A stretch of 31,541 nucleotides of DNA from IMG/VR virus record IMGVR_UViG_3300025278_000003, positions 1-31,541 of that record. One strand, given 5' to 3'. Position numbers and translations under genes: made by a program. Origin of the DNA: a virus. The notes beneath the pieces are model-generated. The model was not told the DNA's origin, did not search any database, and saw only the letters and a program-made list of their open reading frames with translations. Positions 22,895 to 31,500 of the stretch are shown here, piece after piece (position 1 is the stretch's first letter; every line of letters starts with the position of its first letter).

Positions 22895-22917
22895 GGTTTA
22901 CCTCCTTAATTGTAGCT

Positions 22918-22950
22918 AATACCGGGGATTGAGTTTCCCGGTATTTATTT
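22918..22950 (+). terminator. Hairpin terminator after capsid gene
   Basis: AATACCGGG, 10-nt loop, CCCGGTATT, then TATTT. Nine perfect pairs. Probably a partial terminator separating the capsid gene from downstream genes. Confidence 0.75.
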
Positions 22951-22977
22951 CCCAACTATCAAAAAAATCATACAACC

Positions 22978-23568
22978 ATGCCTGAAGTAAAAAAATCAAC
23001 CGACCTTGAACTTGCCAAAGATGCCGTTGCGCATATTGAAGGCATTGAATCTTTAGATGAGCTGAGCGCTTTTGTTGGCGAAGACGAAAAACGCAAAACT
23101 GTGCTTAAAGCCAACGATGCGAAGTACGCTTCTTTAACGGAAGGATCTAAAAGCGATGACGAAGATCCGGAAGAAGTTGTAACGGATGAAACTCCTGAAA
23201 CACCGGAAGAACCTAAAGTTACTGAAGAAGAAGAGCAGGAAGAAGTTGTAACGGATGAAGCGGTTACTGCTGAGTTCTTGGCTGATGTTGCTGAAGTGAT
23301 CGAGAACAAACTGGCCAACGAAAAGGAATTCAAAGGCAACAATGTGGATCACACGGTAAAGGAGCTGAAAGAAGCTCATGAGGCTTTTGAGAAGTCTACC
23401 GTAGTTGATGAAGAGAATGAAACCATCGAGTTCTCTGAAGAGAAATTCGATGCATTTCGAAGCGCAGTCGCTAACCAGGCGAACGCCGATCAGCAACGCC
23501 GAGGCTTGTCTCAGCCGGACGCTGTCGACAAAGCGCTGTTTGATCTGCACAACCAATTGAACGGATAA
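22978..23568 (+). CDS. Acidic protein downstream of capsid
   Basis: 196 aa, very acidic in the middle (about residues 55-95), with two copies of EEVVTDE, then helical segments including ANADQQRRGLSQPDAVDKALFDLHNQL. No recognised family. Position after the capsid suggests a head-associated, neck or decoration function, but nothing diagnostic is seen. Confidence 0.6.
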   Translation: MPEVKKSTDLELAKDAVAHIEGIESLDELSAFVGEDEKRKTVLKANDAKYASLTEGSKSDDEDPEEVVTDETPETPEEPKVTEEEEQEEVVTDEAVTAEFLADVAEVIENKLANEKEFKGNNVDHTVKELKEAHEAFEKSTVVDEENETIEFSEEKFDAFRSAVANQANADQQRRGLSQPDAVDKALFDLHNQLNG

Positions 23569-23584
23569 TTTATTTTTTCTAAAC

Positions 23585-23794
23585 ATGAACTACGAAAGCC
23601 CAACTACTTCAATAATCAAGTCTAGTATCGGATTGATAGGAACTACGATGAGCATCATTCTTGAAAATGTATCAGTAATTGTCTCCATAGTAGCCGGTGT
23701 AGCTACTGCGCTATTTATGTTTCAGCAATATCGAAACGCGAAGCAAAAAGGAAAGGCTTTCATAGAGGACAGGCAAAATGAACTGGATAAGTAA
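23585..23794 (+). CDS. Small membrane protein, holin candidate
   Basis: 69 aa. A hydrophobic stretch (residues ~16-48, ISLIGTTMSIIL…VSIVAGVATALFMF-like) followed by a basic charged tail (QQYRNAKQKGKAF). One or two spans. Just upstream of another membrane protein and a CHAP hydrolase, so part of a lysis cassette by context. Confidence 0.55.
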   Translation: MNYESPTTSIIKSSIGLIGTTMSIILENVSVIVSIVAGVATALFMFQQYRNAKQKGKAFIEDRQNELDK

Positions 23795-24071
23795 TTTTTT
23801 AAACCGAAAAAGAACACCGCTGTTCTTTGTGATCATTATCACAATTGCGGTGGTATCGATCTGGTGGACGTTTACCACCATGCTCGAGCTTTCAGGTTTT
23901 GCCGCTGCCTTTGGGAAAGCGGTTATAGGAATCTCTTTGTTCTTTGCTACGGATCAGTGGCTACTCAGAGACATAGAAACAATCAACGAACTAAAAAAAG
24001 GAAACACAGCATATGCGATCTTCATACTTTCGTACGCTCTTATTCTTGCTGCCTGTATTGCTAGTGCTTAG
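23778..24071 (+). CDS. Membrane protein, holin candidate
   Basis: 97 aa. Three hydrophobic segments (about residues 13-35, 38-58, 76-96) with a charged loop before the last. Starts within the previous gene and overlaps the CHAP gene by 59 nt. Size, spans and neighbourhood fit a holin; no family is certain. Confidence 0.55.
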   Translation: MNWISNFLNRKRTPLFFVIIITIAVVSIWWTFTTMLELSGFAAAFGKAVIGISLFFATDQWLLRDIETINELKKGNTAYAIFILSYALILAACIASA

Positions 24072-24702
24072 CACCGGTTGTACTGCAAGCCCTGATATTG
24101 AGCCCGTAAAAACAGAACTTAATTTCACCGATACACCTTCAGGAACAGCAGTAAATGCTCCAATCCCTGAAGTATTACATTCTACAGCGGAGCTTCCGGT
24201 GGGCAAACTTGCTCACTTGGATCTCGCTGAGTCTTATATCGGCACTACCGAATTGACTGGAAACAATGACGGCTTAGAAGTCGAACAGTTTCTTAGATCA
24301 GTCGGATTAAGCAAAGGGAATCCCTACTGCGCAGCATTTATAAGCTTTATTCTTGATGAAACGCCCGGGATAAAATCTCCGACAATCAAGACAGCTTTAG
24401 CGTCCAAGTTCATCACTAATGAAAGCATCGATGCAAGGCACGTACTCAGAGGAATGGAGTCCATTCCTGAAGGAACTATTGTGATTTGGCAGAAAGGCAA
24501 TACCATCTTTGGGCATGCCGGCTTTGTTGAAGAGCAGCTGTCCAGGAGCGAGTTTACAACTATTGAAGCCAATACCGGAAGTGGTACTTATGGCGATCAA
24601 AGCGATGGCGATGGAGTGTGGCGAAGGCAGCGCTCCATAATGCCGGGTAACTATTTCAGGATCACTAATTTTACTCGGGTGGAGTATGAGCACATATCCT
24701 GA
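24013..24702 (+). CDS. CHAP-domain peptidoglycan hydrolase with lipoprotein-like signal
   Basis: 229 aa. N-terminal signal with STGC (C23, lipobox-like but Ser at -3), then a Pro/Thr-rich linker to ~60. CHAP domain: NPYCAAFISFIL (C106), GHAGFV (H168), TIEANTG (E185/N187), the Cys-His-Asn/Glu catalytic set that cleaves peptidoglycan peptides. Export via the Sec/lipoprotein path would allow holin-independent delivery. It is the endolysin of the lysis cassette. Confidence 0.8.
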   Translation: MRSSYFRTLLFLLPVLLVLSTGCTASPDIEPVKTELNFTDTPSGTAVNAPIPEVLHSTAELPVGKLAHLDLAESYIGTTELTGNNDGLEVEQFLRSVGLSKGNPYCAAFISFILDETPGIKSPTIKTALASKFITNESIDARHVLRGMESIPEGTIVIWQKGNTIFGHAGFVEEQLSRSEFTTIEANTGSGTYGDQSDGDGVWRRQRSIMPGNYFRITNFTRVEYEHIS

Positions 24703-24988
24703 TATAAAAGATTTCGTCTTCGCTCAAGATGATCTGCCGGAAGAAGGTGCGAACATTCGTGTTCGCCCTGAACCGGTTAGAACTAAAGTGTATGGTCAAG
24801 GCATTCCGCTATCAGGCCCAAAGCTAAACGGGAAGGTGTTCCCTTGGTCAGCTCCATTAGTGGTAGACAGTACTTGTGATGCCGATCGTATTGGTGATCC
24901 CGACAACAGCAAGATTCATCCGGATGCTGTAGCACAAAACCCGGAACTATTTATGAGCGAAGCCCAGTATCAAAATTATTTAACCTAA
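24686..24988 (+). CDS. Hypothetical protein upstream of tail tube genes
   Basis: 100 aa, start within the end of the CHAP gene. Proline-rich (RVRPEPVRTK, GQGIPLSGPKLNGKVFPW) with SAPLVVDST. Could be a head-tail joining or tail-terminator component; no recognised family. Confidence 0.5.
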   Translation: MSTYPDIKDFVFAQDDLPEEGANIRVRPEPVRTKVYGQGIPLSGPKLNGKVFPWSAPLVVDSTCDADRIGDPDNSKIHPDAVAQNPELFMSEAQYQNYLT

Positions 24989-25001
24989 AAAGAACAATAC
25001 A

Positions 25002-25382
25002 ATGAGTAAGCACGGTGGAATTAAAAGCATTGAATGGTCTCCAGCCGGAGCCGCAACCTGGACGGATCTACTTCGATTAAAAGAAGACTCCAGCCATGAA
25101 CCTGAAACAGCCTCTGAAAAAGATTCAGCAGGTAGATTACTATATGCAGGTGAAGATGACATCTGGAGGCTTCATGTATATGATCTGACCAAGAAGGCCG
25201 CTTTAGTAACACGCATGAAAGACGATGTGATTGCAAATCAGTTGGTTGATCTACGAATCACCTATTTAGATAATGCTACTGAAACGCGAGCAGGATTCTC
25301 CCCAATGATCGAAGATCCTAAAGGCTTTGCAACTAAAGTACGTAACTATTTTATCGCAACATTCTCAAGATTCACTATTTAA
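25002..25382 (+). CDS. Tail tube-like protein, short paralogue
   Basis: 126 aa. Beta-rich, with GRLLYAGEDDIWRLHVYDL and IEDPKGFATKVRNYFIATF. The same core (YAGxx…, EPKxFATKxRN) occurs in the first ~125 residues of the next gene, so the two are paralogues. Position between lysis genes and the chaperone/tape measure fits a tail tube or tube-associated role. Confidence 0.6.
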   Translation: MSKHGGIKSIEWSPAGAATWTDLLRLKEDSSHEPETASEKDSAGRLLYAGEDDIWRLHVYDLTKKAALVTRMKDDVIANQLVDLRITYLDNATETRAGFSPMIEDPKGFATKVRNYFIATFSRFTI

Positions 25383-25391
25383 TTAACTGCC

Positions 25392-26270
25392 ATGAGCATT
25401 GCCGGAGCACAAGCCTGTAGCTTTTTTGACGACGACCCTGCAAGTCCAACTTTTGGGGTTGTTGTTCAATTTAATCGTATCACTGAAAACTCTTCTTTCT
25501 ATACTAAAGGTGTAGGGGAAAAGGATTTCAGAGGTAATATTATCTATGCCGGAGATGAGTCTAGGCTAGAGATTGAAGCCTTCGATTACGATGGAAAGGT
25601 TACGCAACTAAAGGATTGGCAAAAGAACAAAACTCCACTAAAGTTTGTGCTTGCTGGTGTACATGAGAATATCCTTTGGTATGAAGAAACTACCATAGCC
25701 GTTGAAGAGCCTAAAAGCTTCGCCACCAAAACTCGTAATGTGATAAAGGTACGCATGGAGGCTGATGGTGGTGAACATAGTATTTGGAAGGGCATAAACC
25801 TTTTTGATGGTGCTGTTAAATTACTTGGATTTACTAATGCTTGGGCTGATGATGACTCCGATGGTTTAGCTAATGGCGTAACTGATTTTGGTACTGGAGC
25901 GGTTGCTTTTGCAAGTGATACTCAAACTAAAACTACAGATACAACCGGTAGTCAGCTTCTTTGGATTGATCTTTTAATGCCAATTGCGGGGGTTACATTT
26001 ACAATGAGTGCGTTGTACACCAAACTTCATGCATCCGGCACTGATAATGAAATAAGGACGTTAGATTCCTCCGGTGCACAGTTAACTGGTTTAAGCAAGG
26101 AAGCAACTACTACATTATCCAGGACGCCATCTTCTTTAGGTACGCCCGCGTTAATGTGGGCTTTCAGGTGCATTCTTGTTAGGCAAAAATTTGCGGGTGC
26201 TTCAGATACCCACAGCTTTAAATTCCCTGCTTTCAGAACTGATAACTCTGATGAATACATAGCGGGATAA
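25392..26270 (+). CDS. Tail tube-like protein with extra C-terminal domain
   Basis: 292 aa. Residues 1-125 repeat the fold and motifs of the preceding 126-aa protein (EKDFRGNIIYAGDES; VEEPKSFATKTRN). Residues ~130-292 are an additional, Ser/Thr/Gly-rich beta domain (TGSQLLWIDLLMPIAGVTFTMSALYTKL) that may project from the tube. The longer one is the likely major tube or tube-decorating protein; which of the two is major cannot be told. Confidence 0.6.
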   Translation: MSIAGAQACSFFDDDPASPTFGVVVQFNRITENSSFYTKGVGEKDFRGNIIYAGDESRLEIEAFDYDGKVTQLKDWQKNKTPLKFVLAGVHENILWYEETTIAVEEPKSFATKTRNVIKVRMEADGGEHSIWKGINLFDGAVKLLGFTNAWADDDSDGLANGVTDFGTGAVAFASDTQTKTTDTTGSQLLWIDLLMPIAGVTFTMSALYTKLHASGTDNEIRTLDSSGAQLTGLSKEATTTLSRTPSSLGTPALMWAFRCILVRQKFAGASDTHSFKFPAFRTDNSDEYIAG

Positions 26271-26294
26271 TTCAAATTTTAATCAACTAATTCT

Positions 26295-26744
26295 ATGAGC
26301 GAAGAATACAAACCAATACCAAAGAAAGAAGAGGGCTTTGTTCTGAACACCTCTACCCCAAACAGGGAGCGTAAAATCCATGAGATTCAGGTACGATATC
26401 CTTCTGTAGAACTATCGGAACGCAAGGCTATTTGTTATCTCCAAAAATGGAAGCCGGAAGAGCGAATCCCTGAATTAGGGCTAGATATTAGAATAGCTGT
26501 CTCTGATTTAGAACAGATGATCGAACGGCATAAGAAAGCTAAACAGAAGCGCTCGTTGCAAGAAGAGTTGGTAGATATTTGTGACAGGTATAAAGCGGAA
26601 CATAACCCACCTGATTCTCTTGCTCCAGAAGAATATTGGTATCAGTTGGCCTGTGTGCTTTTTGTAGAATTTAAAGACTTGAAAGTGGACAAAGGCGAAC
26701 TGGATTACAAAGAAATTCAGAGGGCGTACGCGGATTTTATGTAG
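26295..26744 (+). CDS. Tail assembly chaperone, upstream frame (gpG-like)
   Basis: 149 aa, charged, helical (IERHKKAKQKRSLQEELVDI). It lies after the tube genes and before the tape measure, the standard place of the G/GT chaperone pair. The -1 frame is open from 26675 past its stop at 26742-26744. In such phages a frameshift fuses the two parts. Confidence 0.7.
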   Translation: MSEEYKPIPKKEEGFVLNTSTPNRERKIHEIQVRYPSVELSERKAICYLQKWKPEERIPELGLDIRIAVSDLEQMIERHKKAKQKRSLQEELVDICDRYKAEHNPPDSLAPEEYWYQLACVLFVEFKDLKVDKGELDYKEIQRAYADFM

Positions 26745-26992
26745 CAACAGTTCAGGATGAGCAAAAGGCCTATGAGCTGTTGGAGATCCGGGAAGCCTTT
26801 CCAACAAAAACAGATAAATTAACCGACTGGGAAGAAGCTCAACATGTGGCACTTGAAGAATTATCAGAGCATCAGCCTATTTGGGAATACCTCATCCAAC
26901 GCACAGCAAAGTCTCCAGGCGATCTTAAAGAACTTCGAACCTTCCTGCGTGTTGAAATCGTTGAATCCTACCTTCATACACTGGCTAAATAA
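26675..26992 (+). CDS. Tail assembly chaperone, frameshift extension (T-like)
   Basis: Open in the -1 frame from 26675 to the stop at 26990-26992. No ATG with a ribosome site exists; the only possible starts are CTG/TTG near 26777-26780. Downstream of the upstream gene's end it reads YVATVQDEQKAYELLEI…HTLAK. As a -1 fusion with the 149-aa protein it gives about 232 aa. Ends overlapping the tape measure ATG. In this family the extension binds tail tube and tape measure during assembly. Confidence 0.6.
   Translation, partial: RLESGQRRTGLQRNSEGVRGFYVATVQDEQKAYELLEIREAFPTKTDKLTDWEEAQHVALEELSEHQPIWEYLIQRTAKSPGDLKELRTFLRVEIVESYLHTLAK
26735..26741 (+). other. Candidate -1 ribosomal frameshift site
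   Basis: T TTT ATG followed by TAG (26742-26744). A P-site slip of TTT back one base gives F-Y-V-A-T-V in the extension frame. No classic X XXY YYZ heptamer in frame was found in 26675-26744, so the exact site is uncertain. Confidence 0.35.
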
Positions 26993-29900
26993 TGGCAAAT
27001 AACGAAATCAAAATATCGGTTGTATTTGCGAAGGCAGGAGCTTCCAAAAATGTAAAGGAGTTTACGGGTACGCTTCAGGAAATGGAGCAGACCACAAAGA
27101 AGACTGGAGCTGCTGCCGGCAAGAGTTTTGAGAAGACGAACAAGTCGGCTCTTAAATCATTTGGTAAAGCCGGACTGATTGGTCTAGCAGCTACCGCTTC
27201 AGGAGCTGTTGTTCTTGGCTATAATCGTATGATCGATAAGGGGTCTGAATTTCAACAGAACCTTGCAGATCTTGAAGCCATTACAGGAATTACCGGCAAG
27301 GATTTAGATTCTTTAGGAGCTCGTTCTTTAGATACTTCAGTCAAATATGGAGAATCGGCATCCAATATTATAGAAGCCAATAAACTGGTAGCTTCACAGC
27401 TTGCCGAAAAGATCGACTTTAATACTCAGGAAGGACTTGAACAGCTTCAGGATATTAGTGAGCAGGCTATTATTCTACAAAAGGCAGCAGGTATTGATCT
27501 GCCAACAGCTGTAGGAACGTTGACAACGGCTGTAAACCAGTTTAACCTACCTGCGAGTGAAACAAACCGACTTATTAACTCCATCGCGGCAGGATCGAAA
27601 TTTGGTGCCGCTGAAGTAGCTGAACAATCAGCTGCATATGCTGAAGCCGGCTCGGTTGCCGCTTCTACTAATCAATCTTTTGAAGTACTGAATGCAAGTA
27701 CTCAGGTGCTTGCTGCTAATGCTATTAAAGGAGGCAAGGCTGGTATTGGAATTCGTAATGTTTTGCTCACTATGAATAACAGCGCTAAGCTTGCTGAAGC
27801 AGGGATTGAAGGCGTGGATCTGCAAGCGGATGGATTGGCGGTTTCACTCGAGAAATTGAAGCCTTTGTTGAGCGATTCAGCTGCGCTCGAGAAACTCTTT
27901 GGTCGTGAAAGTATTACTGCCGCTCAGATTCTGATTAAGAATGCGGACAGCGTTGCTACGATGACCGAAAAAGTTACCGGTGGAAACGTTGCCCTGGAGC
28001 AGGCTGAAATTCAGCTGAATACCTACAAAGGAGCACAGGCACAACTGGCCGCTGCAATCGATGCACAATTGATTCCGGCTTTTCAGGAGAGTAATGGAGC
28101 CATTGTATCTGGAATAAATCTGCTTATTGATCTGACAGAAATATTTGGTGAAGGAGTATCCGGAATAAATGATATGGTTGAGTCAATGAACCGTATGAGA
28201 TCTTCTATTGGTACTATTTCATTGCTAGTAGATAAGTACACGGATTTCATTATTCCTTTGAGGATTATTAAGTCGCTTTTAGAAAGCACAGGGATCATTG
28301 AATCGACAGAGAAATATGAAAAGCTTTTTGATGAAATCGATGAGGGAAATACAAAAATAAAAGCTCAGGTTGAAAATATTAAACTCGAGGCTGAAGAGTT
28401 TAAAAAACTGCGAAACGAGCTTGATGAAACGAATCCAAAATACGCCTCATTTACTCGCTTAATTAAGCAGAATAAAGAAGAGCTTGAAAGCTCAAAATCA
28501 CAGTTCGAAACCTATTTAAAAAACCTTCGAGAACAACGTGAAGAAACGGAAGAAGGAAGCTTTGAATACGCTCAATTATCCGAGCAAATTAACCAGGCGA
28601 AATATGCGTTGGATTTAATTGCCTCGGGACTGGAATCAGTGACTAAATTAACTAAGGAAAACACCAAGTCAGTCAAGGAAAATGCAGGTGCTTTTGAAGG
28701 TTCTGAAAAACAATACGATTCTATTTCCGAAGCTATAAAAGACAAGAAAAAAGCCCTTGAAGATTTGCTAGATCCAACCAAAGAAATCACCAAAGAAAAC
28801 TGGGAAAAAGCCAAATCATTAGCCGCTGAAATTAAGGGCTATGAAGATCTAAATGCGAGGCGAAAAGAATACCTTGATAGTATTGCAGATGGAGATCCAC
28901 GCCCTGAAGTAGAAAACCCAAAGCCTACCGATGAAATCATAGACATCGATCTTCCATCATTCCAAGCGTTTGATTTAGATCCGGAACCAATACTGGAGGC
29001 AAGCAAAGCGATTAAATCTCTTAATGAAGATGTGCTAAATTACATCACTACTTCTTCTGTCCTGGGCGATCATACCAATGATATCAATTTTGCCATGCAG
29101 CGCACAGAACAGACGATATCATCGCTTATTGAAAACGGTTATTCCCCAACCGGCCCGGCTATTCAAAAGCTTGTAAATGACTATGACAAGTTAAAGAAGG
29201 CTCAACAAACGCAGGCTGCTTTTATGCAGGCAGCTACGAACGATCAAATATCATCTTTGCGTGATCTTGGTAATGAAGTTAGAGCTCAGGTTTTAGCTGC
29301 TATAAAAGCTCGTATAGCTGAAGCTGTCGCAACTCAAATCGCAAAGGCATTAGCTACAGTTCCTTTTCCATTCAACGTTGCAGTTGCTGCTGCTGCCGGT
29401 GCAGCAATTCCATTACTTTTTAATCAGATTCCAAAGTTTGAACAAGGTGGCAAGATTGGTGGTAAAAAACATAGAGATGGTGGTACTCTTATTGAAGCCG
29501 AGAGGGATGAGTTTATTACAAATCGAAATAGTTCGAATGTTGCTTCTCATACTCTAAACGCAATCAATTCTGATGTTACTACAGCAAGCAAAATAGAGCG
29601 ATTTGTAACTACAGAGATACTAACAAATAAAAGGACGCTTGAACAAGGTGGTAAAATTGGTGGCGTTGGTATGGCCAGAGCAGAAAAGAAAAAAACGCTT
29701 ATTGCTCCTAATCAAAGTTTAGAAGGTGGAAAAGAAACTCCTACAAGCCCCACGCCTAGCATCTCTCAGAGAGTACTTGCCTCTCCAATAAGCAATAGAG
29801 AGCCGCTAAGCGTAATGGTAGATATACCAACGGTCAGAATTAATGATTCTAAGCCTGATAATACCGAGTTGATAAAAGCTATTAAGGAGCAGACAGATCA

Positions 29901-30006
29901 ACTTTCAAAAGTAGACAGAACCGTAAAAATATTGCGTTCTGAGGTTTTTGATGAGGTGGAACAAGAACGAAAGAAACGCCAAAATACTAAAACTGTTTTT
30001 GATTGA
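26992..30006 (+). CDS. Tail tape measure protein
   Basis: 1004 aa. Typical order: helical N terminus with TP901-type motif (LIGLAATASGAVVLGYNRMIDKGSEFQ), long helical region with Thr/Ala-rich segments, a coiled coil (about 440-620), a hydrophobic Ala-rich segment near 765-810, then two copies of EQGGKIGG before a Ser/Thr-rich C terminus. Determines tail length; with ~1000 residues a tail around 150 nm is expected if the usual 1.5 Å per residue holds. Overlaps the preceding stop (TAATG). Confidence 0.9.
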   Translation: MANNEIKISVVFAKAGASKNVKEFTGTLQEMEQTTKKTGAAAGKSFEKTNKSALKSFGKAGLIGLAATASGAVVLGYNRMIDKGSEFQQNLADLEAITGITGKDLDSLGARSLDTSVKYGESASNIIEANKLVASQLAEKIDFNTQEGLEQLQDISEQAIILQKAAGIDLPTAVGTLTTAVNQFNLPASETNRLINSIAAGSKFGAAEVAEQSAAYAEAGSVAASTNQSFEVLNASTQVLAANAIKGGKAGIGIRNVLLTMNNSAKLAEAGIEGVDLQADGLAVSLEKLKPLLSDSAALEKLFGRESITAAQILIKNADSVATMTEKVTGGNVALEQAEIQLNTYKGAQAQLAAAIDAQLIPAFQESNGAIVSGINLLIDLTEIFGEGVSGINDMVESMNRMRSSIGTISLLVDKYTDFIIPLRIIKSLLESTGIIESTEKYEKLFDEIDEGNTKIKAQVENIKLEAEEFKKLRNELDETNPKYASFTRLIKQNKEELESSKSQFETYLKNLREQREETEEGSFEYAQLSEQINQAKYALDLIASGLESVTKLTKENTKSVKENAGAFEGSEKQYDSISEAIKDKKKALEDLLDPTKEITKENWEKAKSLAAEIKGYEDLNARRKEYLDSIADGDPRPEVENPKPTDEIIDIDLPSFQAFDLDPEPILEASKAIKSLNEDVLNYITTSSVLGDHTNDINFAMQRTEQTISSLIENGYSPTGPAIQKLVNDYDKLKKAQQTQAAFMQAATNDQISSLRDLGNEVRAQVLAAIKARIAEAVATQIAKALATVPFPFNVAVAAAAGAAIPLLFNQIPKFEQGGKIGGKKHRDGGTLIEAERDEFITNRNSSNVASHTLNAINSDVTTASKIERFVTTEILTNKRTLEQGGKIGGVGMARAEKKKTLIAPNQSLEGGKETPTSPTPSISQRVLASPISNREPLSVMVDIPTVRINDSKPDNTELIKAIKEQTDQLSKVDRTVKILRSEVFDEVEQERKKRQNTKTVFD

Positions 30007-31439
30007 TGTCTTTGTGGAAAGTTAAATATTCATCGCAACTCCAGACCGTAAATGGGCTTACCAAATACGAGCTTAAGCAATTTACCAATGATACCGTTAC
30101 GGAAAAAAAGTTACCTCTTCAGAGCGGCTCAAATTTATTAAAGTTTCAATCAGGCAATGAAGAGATAGGTTTAGGATGGTTAAGTTATTCCATCACTTTA
30201 AGATTGAGAGATTATATATCTGATTCTCTGCTTAGTGAAATTAAGATCGGCTCCTGGAGATTGGAAATAACTATGAACGGAAAGATGATGCCCTATCTTT
30301 TTCCTGATTTCAGTCAACTAGACGTAACAAAAGGGTTGATTAATATATTTAAATCAAACCGGTATTCAGTTTTTGAGTTAACCTTTGTTGACGCAATTAC
30401 GATGTTTGGAGCAGATAGGTATGGTGAAGAAAAAACGGCTATATCAGCTTCAGGGAACTATCTGCATGTATATAGTAGCGGCACTGATTTAGGTCATGTG
30501 CCTATTACGGATCTTTTGGGTGAGTTTATATATGATGCGGTTAACGGAACGGAAGAGACGCCGGTATTTATAAAACATGGGCTGTATTTAGATCAGAACC
30601 TTTCACCATTTGAAGACCCATTAGTTCCTTTTACACCATCATCAAACGGGGTTTCTATTTTTGCCAATATTTTAATTGCACCCGAGCTGTTTGACGAACA
30701 CGTATCTGATACCAGTTATAAACCATCCAAGATCGATGTGATTAATTTCTTAAGCACTTTAATATACTCTCAAATTGGATATAGCTTTGAATTAGGAGGT
30801 TTATTCATAAGAGAGCTTGGTACTTCAAACTACAATAATACAACTGTTCAGAAGCTAAATTACGCTTTTAATGGTTGGCGTACTTTTGTAAATAGCACTT
30901 TGAATAATCACGATCTTAGTACATTTACTTTGCTTGATACCATCGAGCCGATCATAAAAGAGCAATATCTAGGGATGGTTCTTGAGACCAAGTTTGGCAA
31001 AAGCGATCTTGAGATTAAACTAGAGTCAACCGATCAGCGTCAAAACGTAGAGTTTAAAACCGTCTATGATATAGAGAAATTAAACGACTCTGCTGATGAT
31101 GTGAAGAGCTCAAAGTTTGGAATGTCTATGAGGGATTTTAATGAAGACTTCGATTTAAGACCTAAGAATTTAAAGCATAATTATACCTCATCGACTTATA
31201 CAGAGATAGATAGAGATTACATCGAGCATTACGTGAGATTGAATTTAATTCCAGACCCACCATTACCTCATTTTGATAGAAAAGGTGTTAAATTAAAAGT
31301 GAGTGCACTGATTGATCCTTTAATTCCTTTTCAGCTGAACTCACAAGTTTATACTATTACGAGGGGTGTAATTGATACCTTTAACTACACTACAAAAATT
31401 GAAGACTCAACATATGAGCCGGAATTAGATCTAACTTAG
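30006..31439 (+). CDS. Distal tail / tail-tip protein
   Basis: 477 aa from ATG 30006, which overlaps the tape measure stop (TGATG); a TTG at 30003 would add one residue. Beta-rich, no coiled coil. N-terminal region (WLSYSITLRLRDYISDS) and C-terminal beta strands suggest a baseplate hub or distal tail protein. It is the last gene; no separate fibre, baseplate or chaperone gene follows, so this protein may combine tip and host-binding functions. Confidence 0.6.
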   Translation: MSLWKVKYSSQLQTVNGLTKYELKQFTNDTVTEKKLPLQSGSNLLKFQSGNEEIGLGWLSYSITLRLRDYISDSLLSEIKIGSWRLEITMNGKMMPYLFPDFSQLDVTKGLINIFKSNRYSVFELTFVDAITMFGADRYGEEKTAISASGNYLHVYSSGTDLGHVPITDLLGEFIYDAVNGTEETPVFIKHGLYLDQNLSPFEDPLVPFTPSSNGVSIFANILIAPELFDEHVSDTSYKPSKIDVINFLSTLIYSQIGYSFELGGLFIRELGTSNYNNTTVQKLNYAFNGWRTFVNSTLNNHDLSTFTLLDTIEPIIKEQYLGMVLETKFGKSDLEIKLESTDQRQNVEFKTVYDIEKLNDSADDVKSSKFGMSMRDFNEDFDLRPKNLKHNYTSSTYTEIDRDYIEHYVRLNLIPDPPLPHFDRKGVKLKVSALIDPLIPFQLNSQVYTITRGVIDTFNYTTKIEDSTYEPELDLT

Positions 31440-31470
31440 TACTTAAGTGATTGCTTAATTCCTTACTCAT

Positions 31471-31500
31471 TTGTCGCAGTTATTTTCGAAATCTGTCGCG
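31471..31500. repeat. Right transposon end: inverted TGCGACA-type sites
   Basis: TTGTCGCA (31471-31478) and CTGTCGCG (31493-31500), 22 bp apart, are the inverted counterparts of the left sites. Read from the right edge inward the inner one gives TGCGACAAATGAG, against TGCGACAAATAAG at 61-73 on the left. The stretch GTCGCGGTTTTGTAG (31495-31509) also matches GTCGCAGTTTTATAG at 158-172 at 13 of 15 positions. Beyond 31500 lie 41 bases with no gene; whether they are host or phage DNA is not clear. Confidence 0.55.

Noticed and set aside
26670-26676. TTTAAAG as frameshift heptamer
   Set aside because: Codons are read TTT AAA G, not T TTA AAG, and the -1 frame has a stop at 26672-26674.
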